A stretch of DNA of 64,000 nucleotides from Owenia fusiformis. Lineage: Eukaryota > Annelida > Polychaeta > Sabellida > Oweniidae. Positions 54,825 through 64,000 of the stretch are shown in pieces. The notes beneath the pieces are model-generated. The model ran no database searches. It saw only the letters and a program-made list of their open reading frames with translations, and was not told where the DNA came from. The DNA lies in assembly GCA_903813345.2 (NCBI GenBank), contig CAIIXF020000003.1, positions 9,692,218 through 9,756,217 on the forward strand, written 5' to 3'. The translations under genes and the position numbers were made by a program. Each line of letters begins with the position of its first letter. Position 1 is the stretch's first letter.

Positions 54825-56345
54825 GTTTGAATGTTCATAAAAGTTCCACACATTTACTAAAATACAATGAAGATGGGTGTAGTTTGATGTTTGATATTGA
54901 TATTGAAATGCAGCTATGTATTAAATCTTATTCTTGTATCACGATTTGTATGTTCGTGCCTAATTTTTCTTTGCACAAACTGAAATACAATGTAGATGGG
55001 TGTATTTTAATACATACTGCATCTGCAGCTATGTATTCAGTCGTATTCTTCAATCACGATGTGTATGCTCGTGCCTAATATTTCTTTACACAAACAGAAA
55101 TACAATGAAGATGGGTGTATTGTAATACATATTGCATCTGCAAAACTGTATTCAGTCGTATTCTTTTATCACGATGTGTATGCTCGTGCCTAATATTTCT
55201 TTACACAAACAGAAATACAATGAAGATGGGTGTATTGTAATACATATTACATCTGTAGCTGTGTATTCAATCGTATTCTCTTTTCTCACGATGTGTATGC
55301 TCGTGCCTAATATTTCTTTACACAAACAGAACTACAATGAAGATGGGTGTAGTTTAATACATATTACATCTGTAGCTGTGTATTCAATCGTATTCTCTTT
55401 TCTCACGATGTGTATGCTCGTGCCTAATATTTCTTTACACAAACAGAAATACAATGAAGATGGGTGTAGTTTAATACATATTACATCTGTAGCTGTGTTT
55501 TCAATCGTATTCTCTTTTCTCACGATGTGTATGCTCGTGCCTAATATTTCTTTAAACACACAGAAATACAATGAAGATGGGTGTAGTTTAATACATATTA
55601 CATCTGTAGCTGTGTATTAAATCGTATTCTCTTTTCTCATGATGTGTATGCTCGTGCCTAATATTTCTTTAAACAAACAGAAATACAATGAAGATGGGTG
55701 TAGTTTAATACATATTACATCTGTAGCTGTGTATTCAATCGTATTCTCTTTTCTCACGATGTGTATGCTCGTGCCTAATATTTCTTTACACAAACAGAAC
55801 TACAATGAAGATGGATGTAGTTTAATACATATTACATCTGTAGCTGTGTATTCAATCGTATTCTCTTTTCTCACGATGTGTATGCTCGTGCCTAATATTT
55901 CTTTACACAAACAGAACTACAATGAAGATGGATGTAGTTTGATACATATTACATCTGTAGCTGTGTATTCAATCGTATTCTCTTTTCTCACGATGTGTAT
56001 GCTCGTGCCTAATATTTCTTTACACAAACAGAACTACAATGAAGATGGATGTAGTTTAATACATATTACATCTGTAGCTGTGTATTCAATCGTATTCTCT
56101 TTTCTCACGATGTGTATGCTCGTGCCTAATATTTCTTTACACAAACAGAACTACAATGAAGATGGATGTAGTTTGATACATATTGCATCTGCAGCTATGT
56201 ATTCGATCGTATACTTTAATCACGATCTGTTTGATCGTGCTTGATGACTACTTACTTACTTACAAATAGAAATACAATGTAGATTGTTGTAGTTTTATGC
56301 CTATTACATCTTTAGCCATGCGCCCAAATCTTCAATCGTGATACG
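54825..56345. repeat. 117-bp intronic tandem array, ~13 units
   Basis: Units of 117 bp contain CACGATGTGTATGCTCGTGC, CTAATATTTCTTTACACAAA, CAGAA(A/C)TACAATGAAGATGG and ATTACATCTGTAGCTGTG. The central eight are almost identical and both edge units are decayed. 117 is 39 codons, so a frame (repeat MCMLVPNISLHKQ-YNEDGC...) stays open for 162 and 201 codons around one TAA at 55618. The minus strand is also open. The array fills the intron between EGF exons 1 and 2 and ends close to the acceptor of exon 2. Confidence 0.95.
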
Positions 56346-56377
56346 TTTTAAGTTCTTATAATTCTTCACGCTTATAG

Positions 56378-56491
56378 GTATCGACAAGTGTCTTTCAAAC
56401 CCCTGTAAGAACGAGGGCACTTGCGTTGACAGAAGAAACAACTATAAGTGTAGATGCAAGGCTGGATATACTGGAATCAATTGTCAGACAG
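56378..56491 (+). CDS. EGF exon 2
   Basis: It follows CTTATAG and reads [37 protein letters not shown]; 114 bp, phase 1-1. It is closest to EGF exon 1. The Gly-Ile-Asp start (in place of Asp-Ile-Asn) may weaken calcium binding. Confidence 0.87.
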
Positions 56492-57429
56492 GTATGATAA
56501 TGTTAATAAGAATTGAATAGGACAGACCATATTTCTTTATTTACTTTATTTCTATGCATTGTCTGAAAGTGCCAGCTTGTTGGTCATGAGGTCAAAATAC
56601 AATTTATACACGTTCTAATTGATCAATTGTTACTAACAAATAGGTACTTTAATCGCAAACGACCCACCGAGGTCTAAAAAGTAGAATGTATAAGGTCAAA
56701 GGTCAAAATCATCAAACTAAATCACAAACAGTGATATCTAAGTTTCTCAAAGTTCAATACTACAAATCAATCTTTTTGTTTGAAAATAGTTCTTTAATAA
56801 GTGCATATTGGGCTCAGTATATTTTCGCTGTTGCACTTTGATACTTTTTATTCTATTGATATGTTTTTTACAAGAGGCAATAACAGGACATTTTCTGATA
56901 TATCATTAAAGACTATGCCACACGAGTACTAGTCTGCCTTAGAGTCATTTGTAAAGATATTATCGATAAGTGCAGCAGATGTGGATGTGACTCTGGTTGC
57001 TTTGTAAATCAGAGGAACTAGATTAAATGAAGTCACAAATTGCAAAAAGTCTGTGTTGGAGTATGTTGAGCTAATTTAAATAAGTCACTATTAAAAGGTG
57101 CAACAATTAGTGCAGAGAGGCCATTCGAGGACCATGGACCAGTGTCCAAATATATTCAAGTTTGGATATTTCATCAAGACTAACATATATTTTTATTTCC
57201 TCCAAAGAAACTCTCTAATTGAACATTATTTCAGCTGATATTCCTCTTGAAACTTGATGGATCTTAAAAATCTATAAGTGGGACTCCCTTTATAGAAGCT
57301 TTGAACTTAGTCTACACTTCTTAATGCTGAAATTGATAGTTTATACATACATTTTGAGAAAATAGGTATGTCAAAAAAGATGTTAAGCCAAATGTTGTCC
57401 TGATAGCTCAGAAAAAGTAAAAAAAGAAT

Positions 57430-57830
57430 TTTATCTCAACAGACCTTGTCGGCCCTTTAAGTCTCCGGTGACATAACAACGTTTATTTTCTAGACAGAGC
57501 TGGGATTGATAAGTGTTGAGATCATTATTAAAGTCATCGGTATCAACATTGTGTGGCTTATAAACACTAGTGAATAATAGGTTTTTCAACAAGAATCTCA
57601 ATACTCATCACATCACAGTATTATTAAATTTAAATCGGGTCTTTCAATGTTAATCATAGAATCATGAACATATATGCCTACCCCTCCTCCTCTTGTGTTA
57701 CGTGATTGAGAGTAGCCATTATAGTTAAAGAATTTGAAAAATGCGTTTCTTTTTTTTATAAAGCCATGTTTCTGAGAGTGCTCTTTCGTAAAGTGGCTTG
57801 TCAATAGCAGAGATCGTGTTTGTTGATTTC
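57430..57830 (-). pseudogene. Endonuclease fragment of another non-LTR retrotransposon
   Basis: The minus-strand reading NYNGYSQSRNTRGGGVGIYV-HDSM matches the conserved GGGVGIYV strand of retrotransposon AP-like endonucleases. Further along, LFTSVYKPHNVDTDDFNNDL and CYVTGDLKG continue the fold in a shifted frame. It is a short, dead piece in the intron after EGF exon 2. Confidence 0.55.
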
Positions 57831-57984
57831 TATTGTTTTGCTGGTAAACTGCGAATGTTGCTATGTATAAGAGACATATATAATATTTATTCGGTATTTA
57901 TTGAATAATTCAGTACAGTCGATGATAATCACACTTTGACATAGACTGGTGTAGTATACTTATTTCATTTCCACGTGTGTGCTT

Positions 57985-58150
57985 AAAACCTCGGTTACAA
58001 TTGCTCGTCGGCGACCGTAGCTAAAAAAAGTTTGAGAAAATTGAAATTGTACTGCTTATCCCTCTATATTACTCTGCATATTTGTTTCGATTTTGGGAAC
58101 CTACGACCGCCGTGTGGTTGCCGTATATCGAATGTGACTTATGCATCAGT
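57985..58150. mobile_element. Palindromic repeat family D, copy 3
   Basis: GGCGACCGTAGCT faces ACCTACGACCGCCGTGTGG around TACTGCTTATCCC. It lies just upstream of EGF exon 3 and is more diverged than the copy at 53889. Confidence 0.55.
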
Positions 58151-58224
58151 CTTGTCCTCAATCCTCATATGTATGGACGTCCCTAATACTATAACCAGCA
58201 GTTCAGTTCTTCTCACACTTACAG

Positions 58225-58338
58225 ATATAAACGAGTGTGAGCAAAGTCCCTGTCAGAACGAGGGGACTTGTGTTGATAAAGTAAACAGCTACACATGTAA
58301 TTGCAAGGCTGGTTATGCTGGAATCAATTGTCAGACAG
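58225..58338 (+). CDS. EGF exon 3
   Basis: It reads [37 protein letters not shown] after the D codon split by TTACAG|AT. It is a canonical calcium-binding EGF (DINEC start), 114 bp, phase 1-1. Exon, following intron and EGF exon 4 are duplicated as EGF exons 9-10. Confidence 0.9.
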
Positions 58339-58520
58339 GTAACATTTTTTACCCGATATTCCATTGAAATTCTTTACAGGAAAGAATATGAATGTCCCTT
58401 ATAGTTCCCCACACTTATTGACAGAGACGATACATACTATTGGATTTGCTTGCGTGTACCTGAATCTGGTACTTCAATACATGAATGTCCCTAATACTAG
58501 TTTACAGTTCACATTTACAG

Positions 58521-58634
58521 TAATAAACCAGTGTGAGCCAAATCCCTGTCAGAACGAGGGCACTTGTGTTGACAAAGTGGACAGCTATACATGCAATTGC
58601 ATAGCTGGATATACTGGAATCAATTGTCAGACAG
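58521..58634 (+). CDS. EGF exon 4
   Basis: The start is TAATAAACCAG, so the first residue is Val (VINQC) in place of Asp. It then reads [34 protein letters not shown]. Loss of the first acidic ligand suggests weaker calcium binding. EGF exon 10 shares this change. Confidence 0.9.
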
Positions 58635-58872
58635 GTATTTATACATATCAGTATTGAATTATTGATTTCCAAAATGACCTTAACTTGTTTTACCCAATAT
58701 ATCGATGTATTATATTACAGGAAAGAATATGAACGTACAAAAATAGTTTAACACACTTCCAGACATTGACCGTAGTAGCAGTATACCTATTGTTTTTTCA
58801 CGTGTATGACTAAGTCTTAGTTCAATCATGATATGTATGAATGTCTCTTATACTAATATCTCACAATTACAG

Positions 58873-58986
58873 ATATAAACGAGTGTGAGCCAAATCCCTG
58901 TCAGAACGAGGGTACTTGTGTTGACAAAGTGAACACCTATACGTGTAATTGCATAGCTGGATATACTGGAATCAATTGTGAGACAG
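58873..58986 (+). CDS. EGF exon 5
   Basis: It reads [38 protein letters not shown]. It is the only repeat ending CET. The following intron (GTATATATATGAGTATTG) is shared with exons 6 and 7. Confidence 0.9.
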
Positions 58987-59218
58987 GTATATATATGAGT
59001 ATTGAATTGTTAATTTCCAAATGACCTTAAGTTGTTTTACCCAATAAACCAATGTATTATATTTAATGAATGAATATGAACGTGGAAAATAGTTCCACAC
59101 ACTTCCAGACATTGACTGGTTTAGCCGTATACCTATTGTATTTTCACGTGTATGACTAAGTCTTAGTTCAATCATGATATGTATGAGTGTCTCTTATACT
59201 AATATCTCACAATTACAG

Positions 59219-59332
59219 ATATAAACGACTGTGAGCCAAATCCCTGTCAGAATGAGGGCACTTGTGTTGACAGTGTGGACAGCTATACGTGTAATTGTAA
59301 AGCTGGATATACTGGAATCAATTGTCAGACAG
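59219..59332 (+). CDS. EGF exon 6
   Basis: It reads [38 protein letters not shown]. Nearly identical to exon 7, including the flanking introns, so the pair arose by recent tandem duplication. Confidence 0.9.
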
Positions 59333-59558
59333 GTATATATATGAGTATTGAATTGTTGATTTCCAAATGACCTTTACTTGTTTTACCCGATATGTATTTT
59401 ATTACAGTAATAAATATGAACACGCAAAATAGTTCTACACACTTTAAGACATTGACCGGTGTAGTCTTATACCTAATCTATTTTCACGTGTATGACTAAG
59501 TCTTAGTTCAATCATAATATGTTTGAATGTCTCTTATACTAATATCTCACAATTAAAG

Positions 59559-59672
59559 ATATAAACGACTGTGAGCCAAATCCCTGTCAGAATGAGGGCA
59601 CTTGTGTTGACAGTGTGGACAGCTATACGTGTAATTGCAAAGCTGGATATACTGGAATCAACTGTCAGACAG
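59559..59672 (+). CDS. EGF exon 7
   Basis: The same protein sequence as exon 6 ([10 protein letters not shown]...; [10 protein letters not shown]). Its acceptor is AATTAAAG in place of the AATTACAG seen at exon 6, which may reduce splicing efficiency. Confidence 0.88.
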
Positions 59673-59875
59673 GTATATATATGAGTATTGAATTATTGAT
59701 TTCCAAATGACCTTAACTTGTTTTACCCGATATATATGAATATGAACTCGGAAAATAGTTCGACACACTTTAAGACATTGACCGGTGTAGTCTTATACCT
59801 ATTTACATGTGTATTGATAGTCTTGGTTCAATCATGATATGTATGAATGTCTATTATACTATCTTACAATTGCAG

Positions 59876-59989
59876 ATATAAACGAGTGTGAGCAAAGTCC
59901 CTGTCAGAACGAGGGTACTTGTGTTGACAAAGTGAACAGCTATACGTGCACCTGTAAGGCTGGATATACTGGAAACAATTGTCAGACAG
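59876..59989 (+). CDS. EGF exon 8, donor rebuilt by a transposon insertion
   Basis: It reads [38 protein letters not shown]. The donor is now G|GTACAC because a Tc1 element inserted at the TA two bases into the intron. The original continuation (TATATATG) lies beyond 62557. Confidence 0.9.
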
Positions 59990-60410
59990 GTACACTCCCC
60001 TCCATAAGTTTGGCAACCTTTTTATACATGTAAATTCATCAAACAATTTCCGCATGGTAGAAGTATCAAAACAGTAGTTTTCCAAAAATAAATTTTTCAT
60101 GATATTTTCGAAAAGCCGGATGTGTGATATATATAGTGATCTTTATAATCTACTATTATTGAACGCATTAGTGCATTTGTATGGTTCATTTCGTTTGCTA
60201 TAACAAGGATACATGATTTGGTCACATATTGGCAGTGCTCTTTTTAAAGTAGAATACCGGTTTGGTGAGATATATTATTTTGATCTTTATTGGTGAAATG
60301 AGTTCTGAACAATTGATTCAATCATGCATGACAGTGAATGAGTGATTTGATCACTGTCTTGATACACGTATGATACATGAAACATGCGTTGACATTTCGC
60401 TCATTTCTCA

Positions 60411-62133
60411 TGGGGTCTACACGTCAGCTAACTCGTGAAGAACGGGCAACCGTTATTGCCCTACCCGGCTAGAACGTAAGACAACAGTTCCAAGACTGAA
60501 AACCTTCTGGCAGATGAACTTTAACATACGTGCAAGCTACTCTACTATCAGGAGAAGGTGCGATATTAGAGAATTTTCGTTATACTTATAAACCCAATAA
60601 ACAAGGTGTTTCATAATTTCCTAATTCGTCGGGAAATATCTCCTAGGACAGTAATAAAAAGGACCAATGGCATACCATCCGTACCCCCTTGATGTAAAGC
60701 ATGTTTAGTTGTGTCATATGTGTCTTCTAGAATCAAATAGGCTGATATAGCACACGGGTTTTACAGATTTATCTACTCTCAAATATATTTTTTGTAGATG
60801 ATCGTTTTGAATCACCTTGTAGAAATAACGAAGGGAGAATTAGTTCAGCTAATGAATGAGTCGAGCTGTTTGATTGGATACTATGCCTATTCAGCCGATT
60901 AATTTTAATAATCCATTCTGGTCAGTAGATCCACACATATACTATGCGGAGATCCAACTCTGTAAGTTTATAATCTGCGTATAAAGGCCCTTTTATACGT
61001 AAAAACTTAAAAATTGACCTTATAATTTCATGAGAACTTTGAAATGATCGACTCGTCCGTGTAGTGATTCACTTTAAAGGGTCTTGTTTATCGTACACTA
61101 CAAGGACCCGTCAACTAGCGTTTAGTTTATCGTGTTCATAATTGACACTAGCAATTTTAGTTCGACAAGACCCTTTAAACTATAAGTATACTTATAAGTT
61201 TTTGAAACAACTTATAACGAAAATTCTCTATTGTCACTTTTTATTTTTCATACTTTAATTTTGACGAACTTTTCGAAAATATTCATCAACTTTACGCAAT
61301 TATTGCTAACTATTGCCGACAATGATGGTTTTGTGTTAAAGTTTTATTATGTTCTATTAAATGTCTTTATTCTTTCAGGTTACAGAACAGAGGTCTGTAC
61401 GGTCGAATAGCCAAGAAAAAGCCTAATACTTCCCCCATCATACGACAACGACGATTGGAATGGGCAAATGTTGTCCGGCTTTGGGATGTCAATACTCATT
61501 GGTCTAAAGTAGTTTTTTTCGGATGAAACGAAATACAATATTGGAGAAACTGATGGCAGGACGATTGTGTGGCGCACAAATGCTGAGAAGTACAATCCAG
61601 AGTGCCTTGACATGGGACGAACTGTAACACGTGGTGGTCTCATGTTTTGGGGGTGTCTCGGGTATCATGGTGTTGGGGAGCTAGTCACGGCCCCTGGAGT
61701 CATCACGGGAGGGGTATATAGAGATATTTTGCAGGATAACCTTCTACCATCCATTGAACAGATATTCGGTGACAGAGAGCAGCGCTACGTCTTTCAACAG
61801 GACAACGCTCCCGTTCATACTGCAAATCAAGTTGAAGAGTGGTTCTTTCAAAGCGGCGTTAACAAAATGAGATGGCCTGCATATTCCCCAGACCAATCAC
61901 TTATTGAAAATATGTGGCATTATATTGATCGCCAGATACAGAATCTCCAAATTAACAACCTCCGCGAGCTGGAAATCGCCGTTCATAGAGCATGGGTTCA
62001 AATCCCTGGGCAGTACATCAGGAGACTCTTTGAAAGCATGCCCAGAAGAGTTCGTGCCCTTATCCTTAGTCGTAGTTATCCCACTAGATATGATTATCAA
62101 CTTGTTGACTTTATATTAGAATCACTTTTATAA
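60411..62133 (+). pseudogene. Tc1-type transposase, interrupted
   Basis: The N-terminal HTH start is at 60411: MGSTRQLTREERATVIALPG, then a TAG. A nested element (60566-61230) breaks the gene. It resumes near 61378 with RGLYGRIAKKKPNTSPIIRQ and RRLEWANVVRLWDVNTHWSK. A T-run near 61509-61516 shifts the frame before SDETKY (first Asp). The frame is then open from about 61514 to 62133, with VFQQDNAPVHTANQVEEWF (second Asp) and WPAYSPDQSLIENMWHYIDR (catalytic Glu; Gln-Ser replace the usual Leu-Asn-Pro). It is inactive because of the stop, frameshift and insertion. Confidence 0.85.
60566..61230. mobile_element. 665-bp inverted-repeat element nested in the Tc1
   Basis: TAGAGAATTTTCGTTATA and TATAACGAAAATTCTCTA are inverted ends. 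Inside, TTTAAAGGGTCTTG (61073) faces CAAGACCCTTTAAA (61172). It is probably a TA-targeted MITE that arrived after the Tc1. Confidence 0.75.
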
Positions 62134-62558
62134 CATTTCTGCTTATTTAAAGTATGTTTACACCACGAGCGCAATTTCATGTTAAATAATGACAGAGTTT
62201 CATATTTTGCCTGTTTACGGCACAGTTAAGCATATAAAATGTAATATGATAATGGACAATAAAACAAAGCGACATGGCAATCATAAATTTAATATGTTAT
62301 TTTTTATGTTTGCAAAACTCGCGAAGCTATGATCGTGCACTTTCAGCACAAAAAAGCAACAAAAGATTAAGCCTTAATTACAATTCCAACGCTAAGTAAA
62401 GATTGTTGAACATCAGACAAATATAATGCCAAGATTTCATGACTTTACATAATATATTAGTGAAACTATATGGCAAAACGTTCTCTTAAAATTTCCAATT
62501 TGAAATGTTGTTCACACAAAAATCTAAAAAGGTTGCCAAACTCATGGAGGGGAGTGTA

Positions 62559-63092
62559 TATATATGATTATCCTTTGACAAGTGTGGTTTCAGGTACACA
62601 ACACCGGGATATAGAATTGATATCTTGGAGAAGTGCGACATTTTTTCTCATTGGATAAGAACCAATCACATGATTAAAAATATTTGGGTTTATTATTTCG
62701 ATGCTGTGATACTCGTTCTCACATTGGTCAATAAGATACCACGTGGCTAAAATATATAGAGGTATTCCATGTCTCCCTGCTTAGAAAAACGTGTGAATAG
62801 TGTATTCACCGACAGTGACGTCACTTTAATATTGTGTGCTACTATAAGGGGGAAATAATATAACAAATATCGAATTCTGTGATTGTTTAATATATTCTGT
62901 ATATATTTCTGAGGGATGTTTATTCACCTCGGCCTTCGGTCTGCAGTGAATGCACCCTCAGAAACATATACAGATATTCAACTCCAGTAAATTCAGTATT
63001 TCATTGTTTCCAGCCTCGTTTTCAACTGTATGTACCATGGGGTAATCATGATATGTATGAGTGTCTGTAATACCAGTTCTTCATTGTTACAG
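62559..63092. other. Intron remainder before EGF exon 9
   Basis: It resumes the original intron 8 sequence. TGACGTCA (a CRE-like octamer) occurs near 62817. TATTTCTGAGGG and CCCTCAGAAACATA form an inverted pair around CCTCGGCCTTCGGTCTGCAG near 62900-62970, probably another small element. Confidence 0.4.
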
Positions 63093-63206
63093 ATATAAAC
63101 GAGTGTGAGCCTAATCCCTGTCAGAATGAGGGCACTTGTGTTGACAAAGTGAACACCTATACGTGTAATTGCAAGGCTGGTTATGCTGGAATCAATTGTC
63201 AGACAG
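63093..63206 (+). CDS. EGF exon 9
   Basis: It reads [38 protein letters not shown]. The second half and the downstream intron match EGF exon 3 and its intron ([11 protein letters not shown], then GTAACATTTTTTACCCGATA), while the first half matches exon 5 (CEPNPC; NTYTC). It may be a mosaic of exon 3 and exon 5 types. Confidence 0.9.
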
Positions 63207-63394
63207 GTAACATTTTTTACCCGATATTCCATTGAAATTATTTACAGGAAAGAATATGAATGTCCCTTATTGTTCCCCACACTTATTGACAGAGACGATA
63301 CATACTATTGGATTTGCTTGCGTGTACCTGAATCTGGTACTTCAATACTGATACATGAATGTCCCTAATACTAGTTTACAGTTAACATTTACAG

Positions 63395-63508
63395 TAATAA
63401 ACCAGTGTGAGCCAAACCCGTGTCAGAACGAGGGCACTTGTGTTGACAAAGTGGACAGCTATACGTGTAATTGCATAGCTGGATATACTGGAATCAATTG
63501 TCAGACAG
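63395..63508 (+). CDS. EGF exon 10 (last in window)
   Basis: It reads [38 protein letters not shown], a copy of EGF exon 4. It ends with a GTATAT donor, so at least one more exon lies beyond the window. Confidence 0.9.
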
Positions 63509-63535
63509 GTATATATATTTATATTTATAGGATAT

Positions 63536-63716
63536 CCTATGATTTTGAGGAATATTATTTTTATCTATGAGGTGATATTGATATCTGCACGAGAGAGCAA
63601 AGCGAACGAGTGCTCATATCAATAATACCTATGATTTTGAAGAATATCATTTTTATCTACGAGGTGACATTGATATCTGCATGAGAGAGCAAAGCGAACG
63701 GGTGCACATATCAATA
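63536..63716. repeat. Two 91-bp tandem copies of a hairpin-bearing sequence
   Basis: Each copy has CCTATGATTTTGA(G/A)GAATAT, then GATATCTGCA(C/T)GAGAGAGC and AAAGCGAACG(A/G)GTGC(T/A)CATATC, where GATAT-TGCAC and GTGC-ATATC can pair. TGAAAAAATCATAGAATG near 63740 resembles the inverted outer end. Confidence 0.8.
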
Positions 63717-63862
63717 TCACCGAGTAGATTAAAATTATATTCTGAAAAAATCATAGAATGTTCTTATAATCCTCCACTTACTTGTAGTGCACTAAATTTA
63801 TGATATCATTGAATATTAAATTTTATGTCAAATAGTTCAATTTGGTGGGAAATCAACATGCG

Positions 63863-63980
63863 CAATATATCGTCACAATATCCTCTGCATATTGGTTTTC
63901 CGGAGTATATCGTCACAATATCAACTGTATATTGGTTTTCCGGAGTATATCGTTGCGATCTCCTCCAGATATTCATTTTG
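63863..63980. repeat. ~42-bp tandem repeat, ~3 copies
   Basis: TATATCGTCACAATATCCTC, GCATATTGGTTTTCCGGAG is repeated twice, and a third, more diverged copy (ATATCGTTGCGATCTCCTCC) follows. Confidence 0.85.
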
Positions 63981-64000
63981 CCCATTGATATCAAATTTAT

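Larger units (their letters stand above)
59993..62556 (+). mobile_element. Tc1/mariner element in the intron after EGF exon 8
   Basis: The ends CACTCCCCTCCATAAGTTTG and CAAACTCATGGAGGGGAGTG (with GGCAACCTTTTT/AAAAAGGTTGCC inside) are inverted repeats of about 32 bp. TA is duplicated at 59991-59992 and 62557-62558. It carries a decayed transposase (60411-62133) and a nested element at 60566-61230. Confidence 0.9.
35209..64000 (+). other. Gene model: secreted TSP1-protease-TSP1-EGF(10+) protein, 3' end outside window
   Basis: Exons at 35326-35368, 37919-38050, 39169-39333, 43261-43525, 43875-44191, 44854-44972, 45726-45915, 48119-48286, and ten 114-bp EGF exons from 53659 to 63508 can be joined with every codon phase matching (mostly phase 1, the class used in shuffled extracellular modules). 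The predicted order is signal peptide, short helix, TSP1, chymotrypsin-fold domain, TSP1, EGF repeats. The last visible EGF exon ends with a donor, so the gene continues to the right. Whether all modules are on one transcript is inferred from phase, order and strand. Extra exons may be missed. I know of no named family with this order. Confidence 0.6.

Noticed and set aside
55132-56244. Two long ORFs (162 and 201 aa) read as a repeat protein
   Set aside because: They arise from the 117-bp array, whose period is a multiple of three. The opposite strand is open too, unit edges decay into intron sequence, and no splice or start context supports translation. Kept only as a low-interest finding.
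61990-62012. tRNA B-box-like GGGTTCAAATCCC
   Set aside because: It falls inside the Tc1 transposase coding sequence and no A box or cloverleaf is found around it.

Overview
This window reads as AT-rich nuclear DNA of an invertebrate animal. Genes are split by GT-AG introns. One gene carries serial calcium-binding EGF exons, TSP1 modules and a chymotrypsin-fold domain. Small TA-flanked inverted-repeat elements and CR1/L2-like retrotransposons are dense. A marine lophotrochozoan or basal deuterostome would fit, but nothing visible fixes the species.

Layout. (1) 31-1713, + strand: the last three coding exons of an AIP/XAP2-type TPR co-chaperone, with a triplicated splice donor and a downstream minisatellite. 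(2) 3990-8376: inverted-repeat elements, including a 1.4-kb foldback element with a small ORF in its loop. (3) 8609-9616, +: a single-exon uronosyl 2-O-sulfotransferase-like enzyme. (4) 9677-20003: mostly non-coding, with two recurring short element families (a ~145-bp palindrome and an ~82-bp element) and one possible minus-strand first exon. (5) 20296-28513: a DNA transposon split by a nearly intact CR1/L2-like retrotransposon (ORF1 with an SGNH esterase; ORF2 with endonuclease and RT, broken by one in-frame stop). (6) 28680-30305: a broken secreted-protein gene next to a decayed Harbinger-type transposase, linked by an inverted 82-bp exon-like duplication. (7) 30.8-34.8 kb: more inverted-repeat elements.

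(8) From 35209 to beyond the right edge, +: one large gene whose exons all join in matching phase. It has a TATA box, signal peptide, short helical segment, TSP1, trypsin-like domain, second TSP1 and at least ten 114-bp EGF exons. The protease part keeps His, Asp and Ser but has lost both partners of the zymogen-activation salt bridge. I do not know this architecture from any described family. Its introns show unusual events. About 19 tandem copies of the TSP1-2 splice-acceptor region precede that exon. A Tc1 element landed inside the splice donor of EGF exon 8, and its TA duplication rebuilt the GT. A 1245-bp element with CACGATG/CACGGTG ends and a 5-bp target duplication (Transib/RAG-like hallmarks) sits inside a retrotransposon fragment.

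The host genes look unrelated in function: a cytosolic co-chaperone, a Golgi sulfotransferase and a secreted multidomain matrix or defence protein. All coordinates were read by eye; splice sites are predictions.
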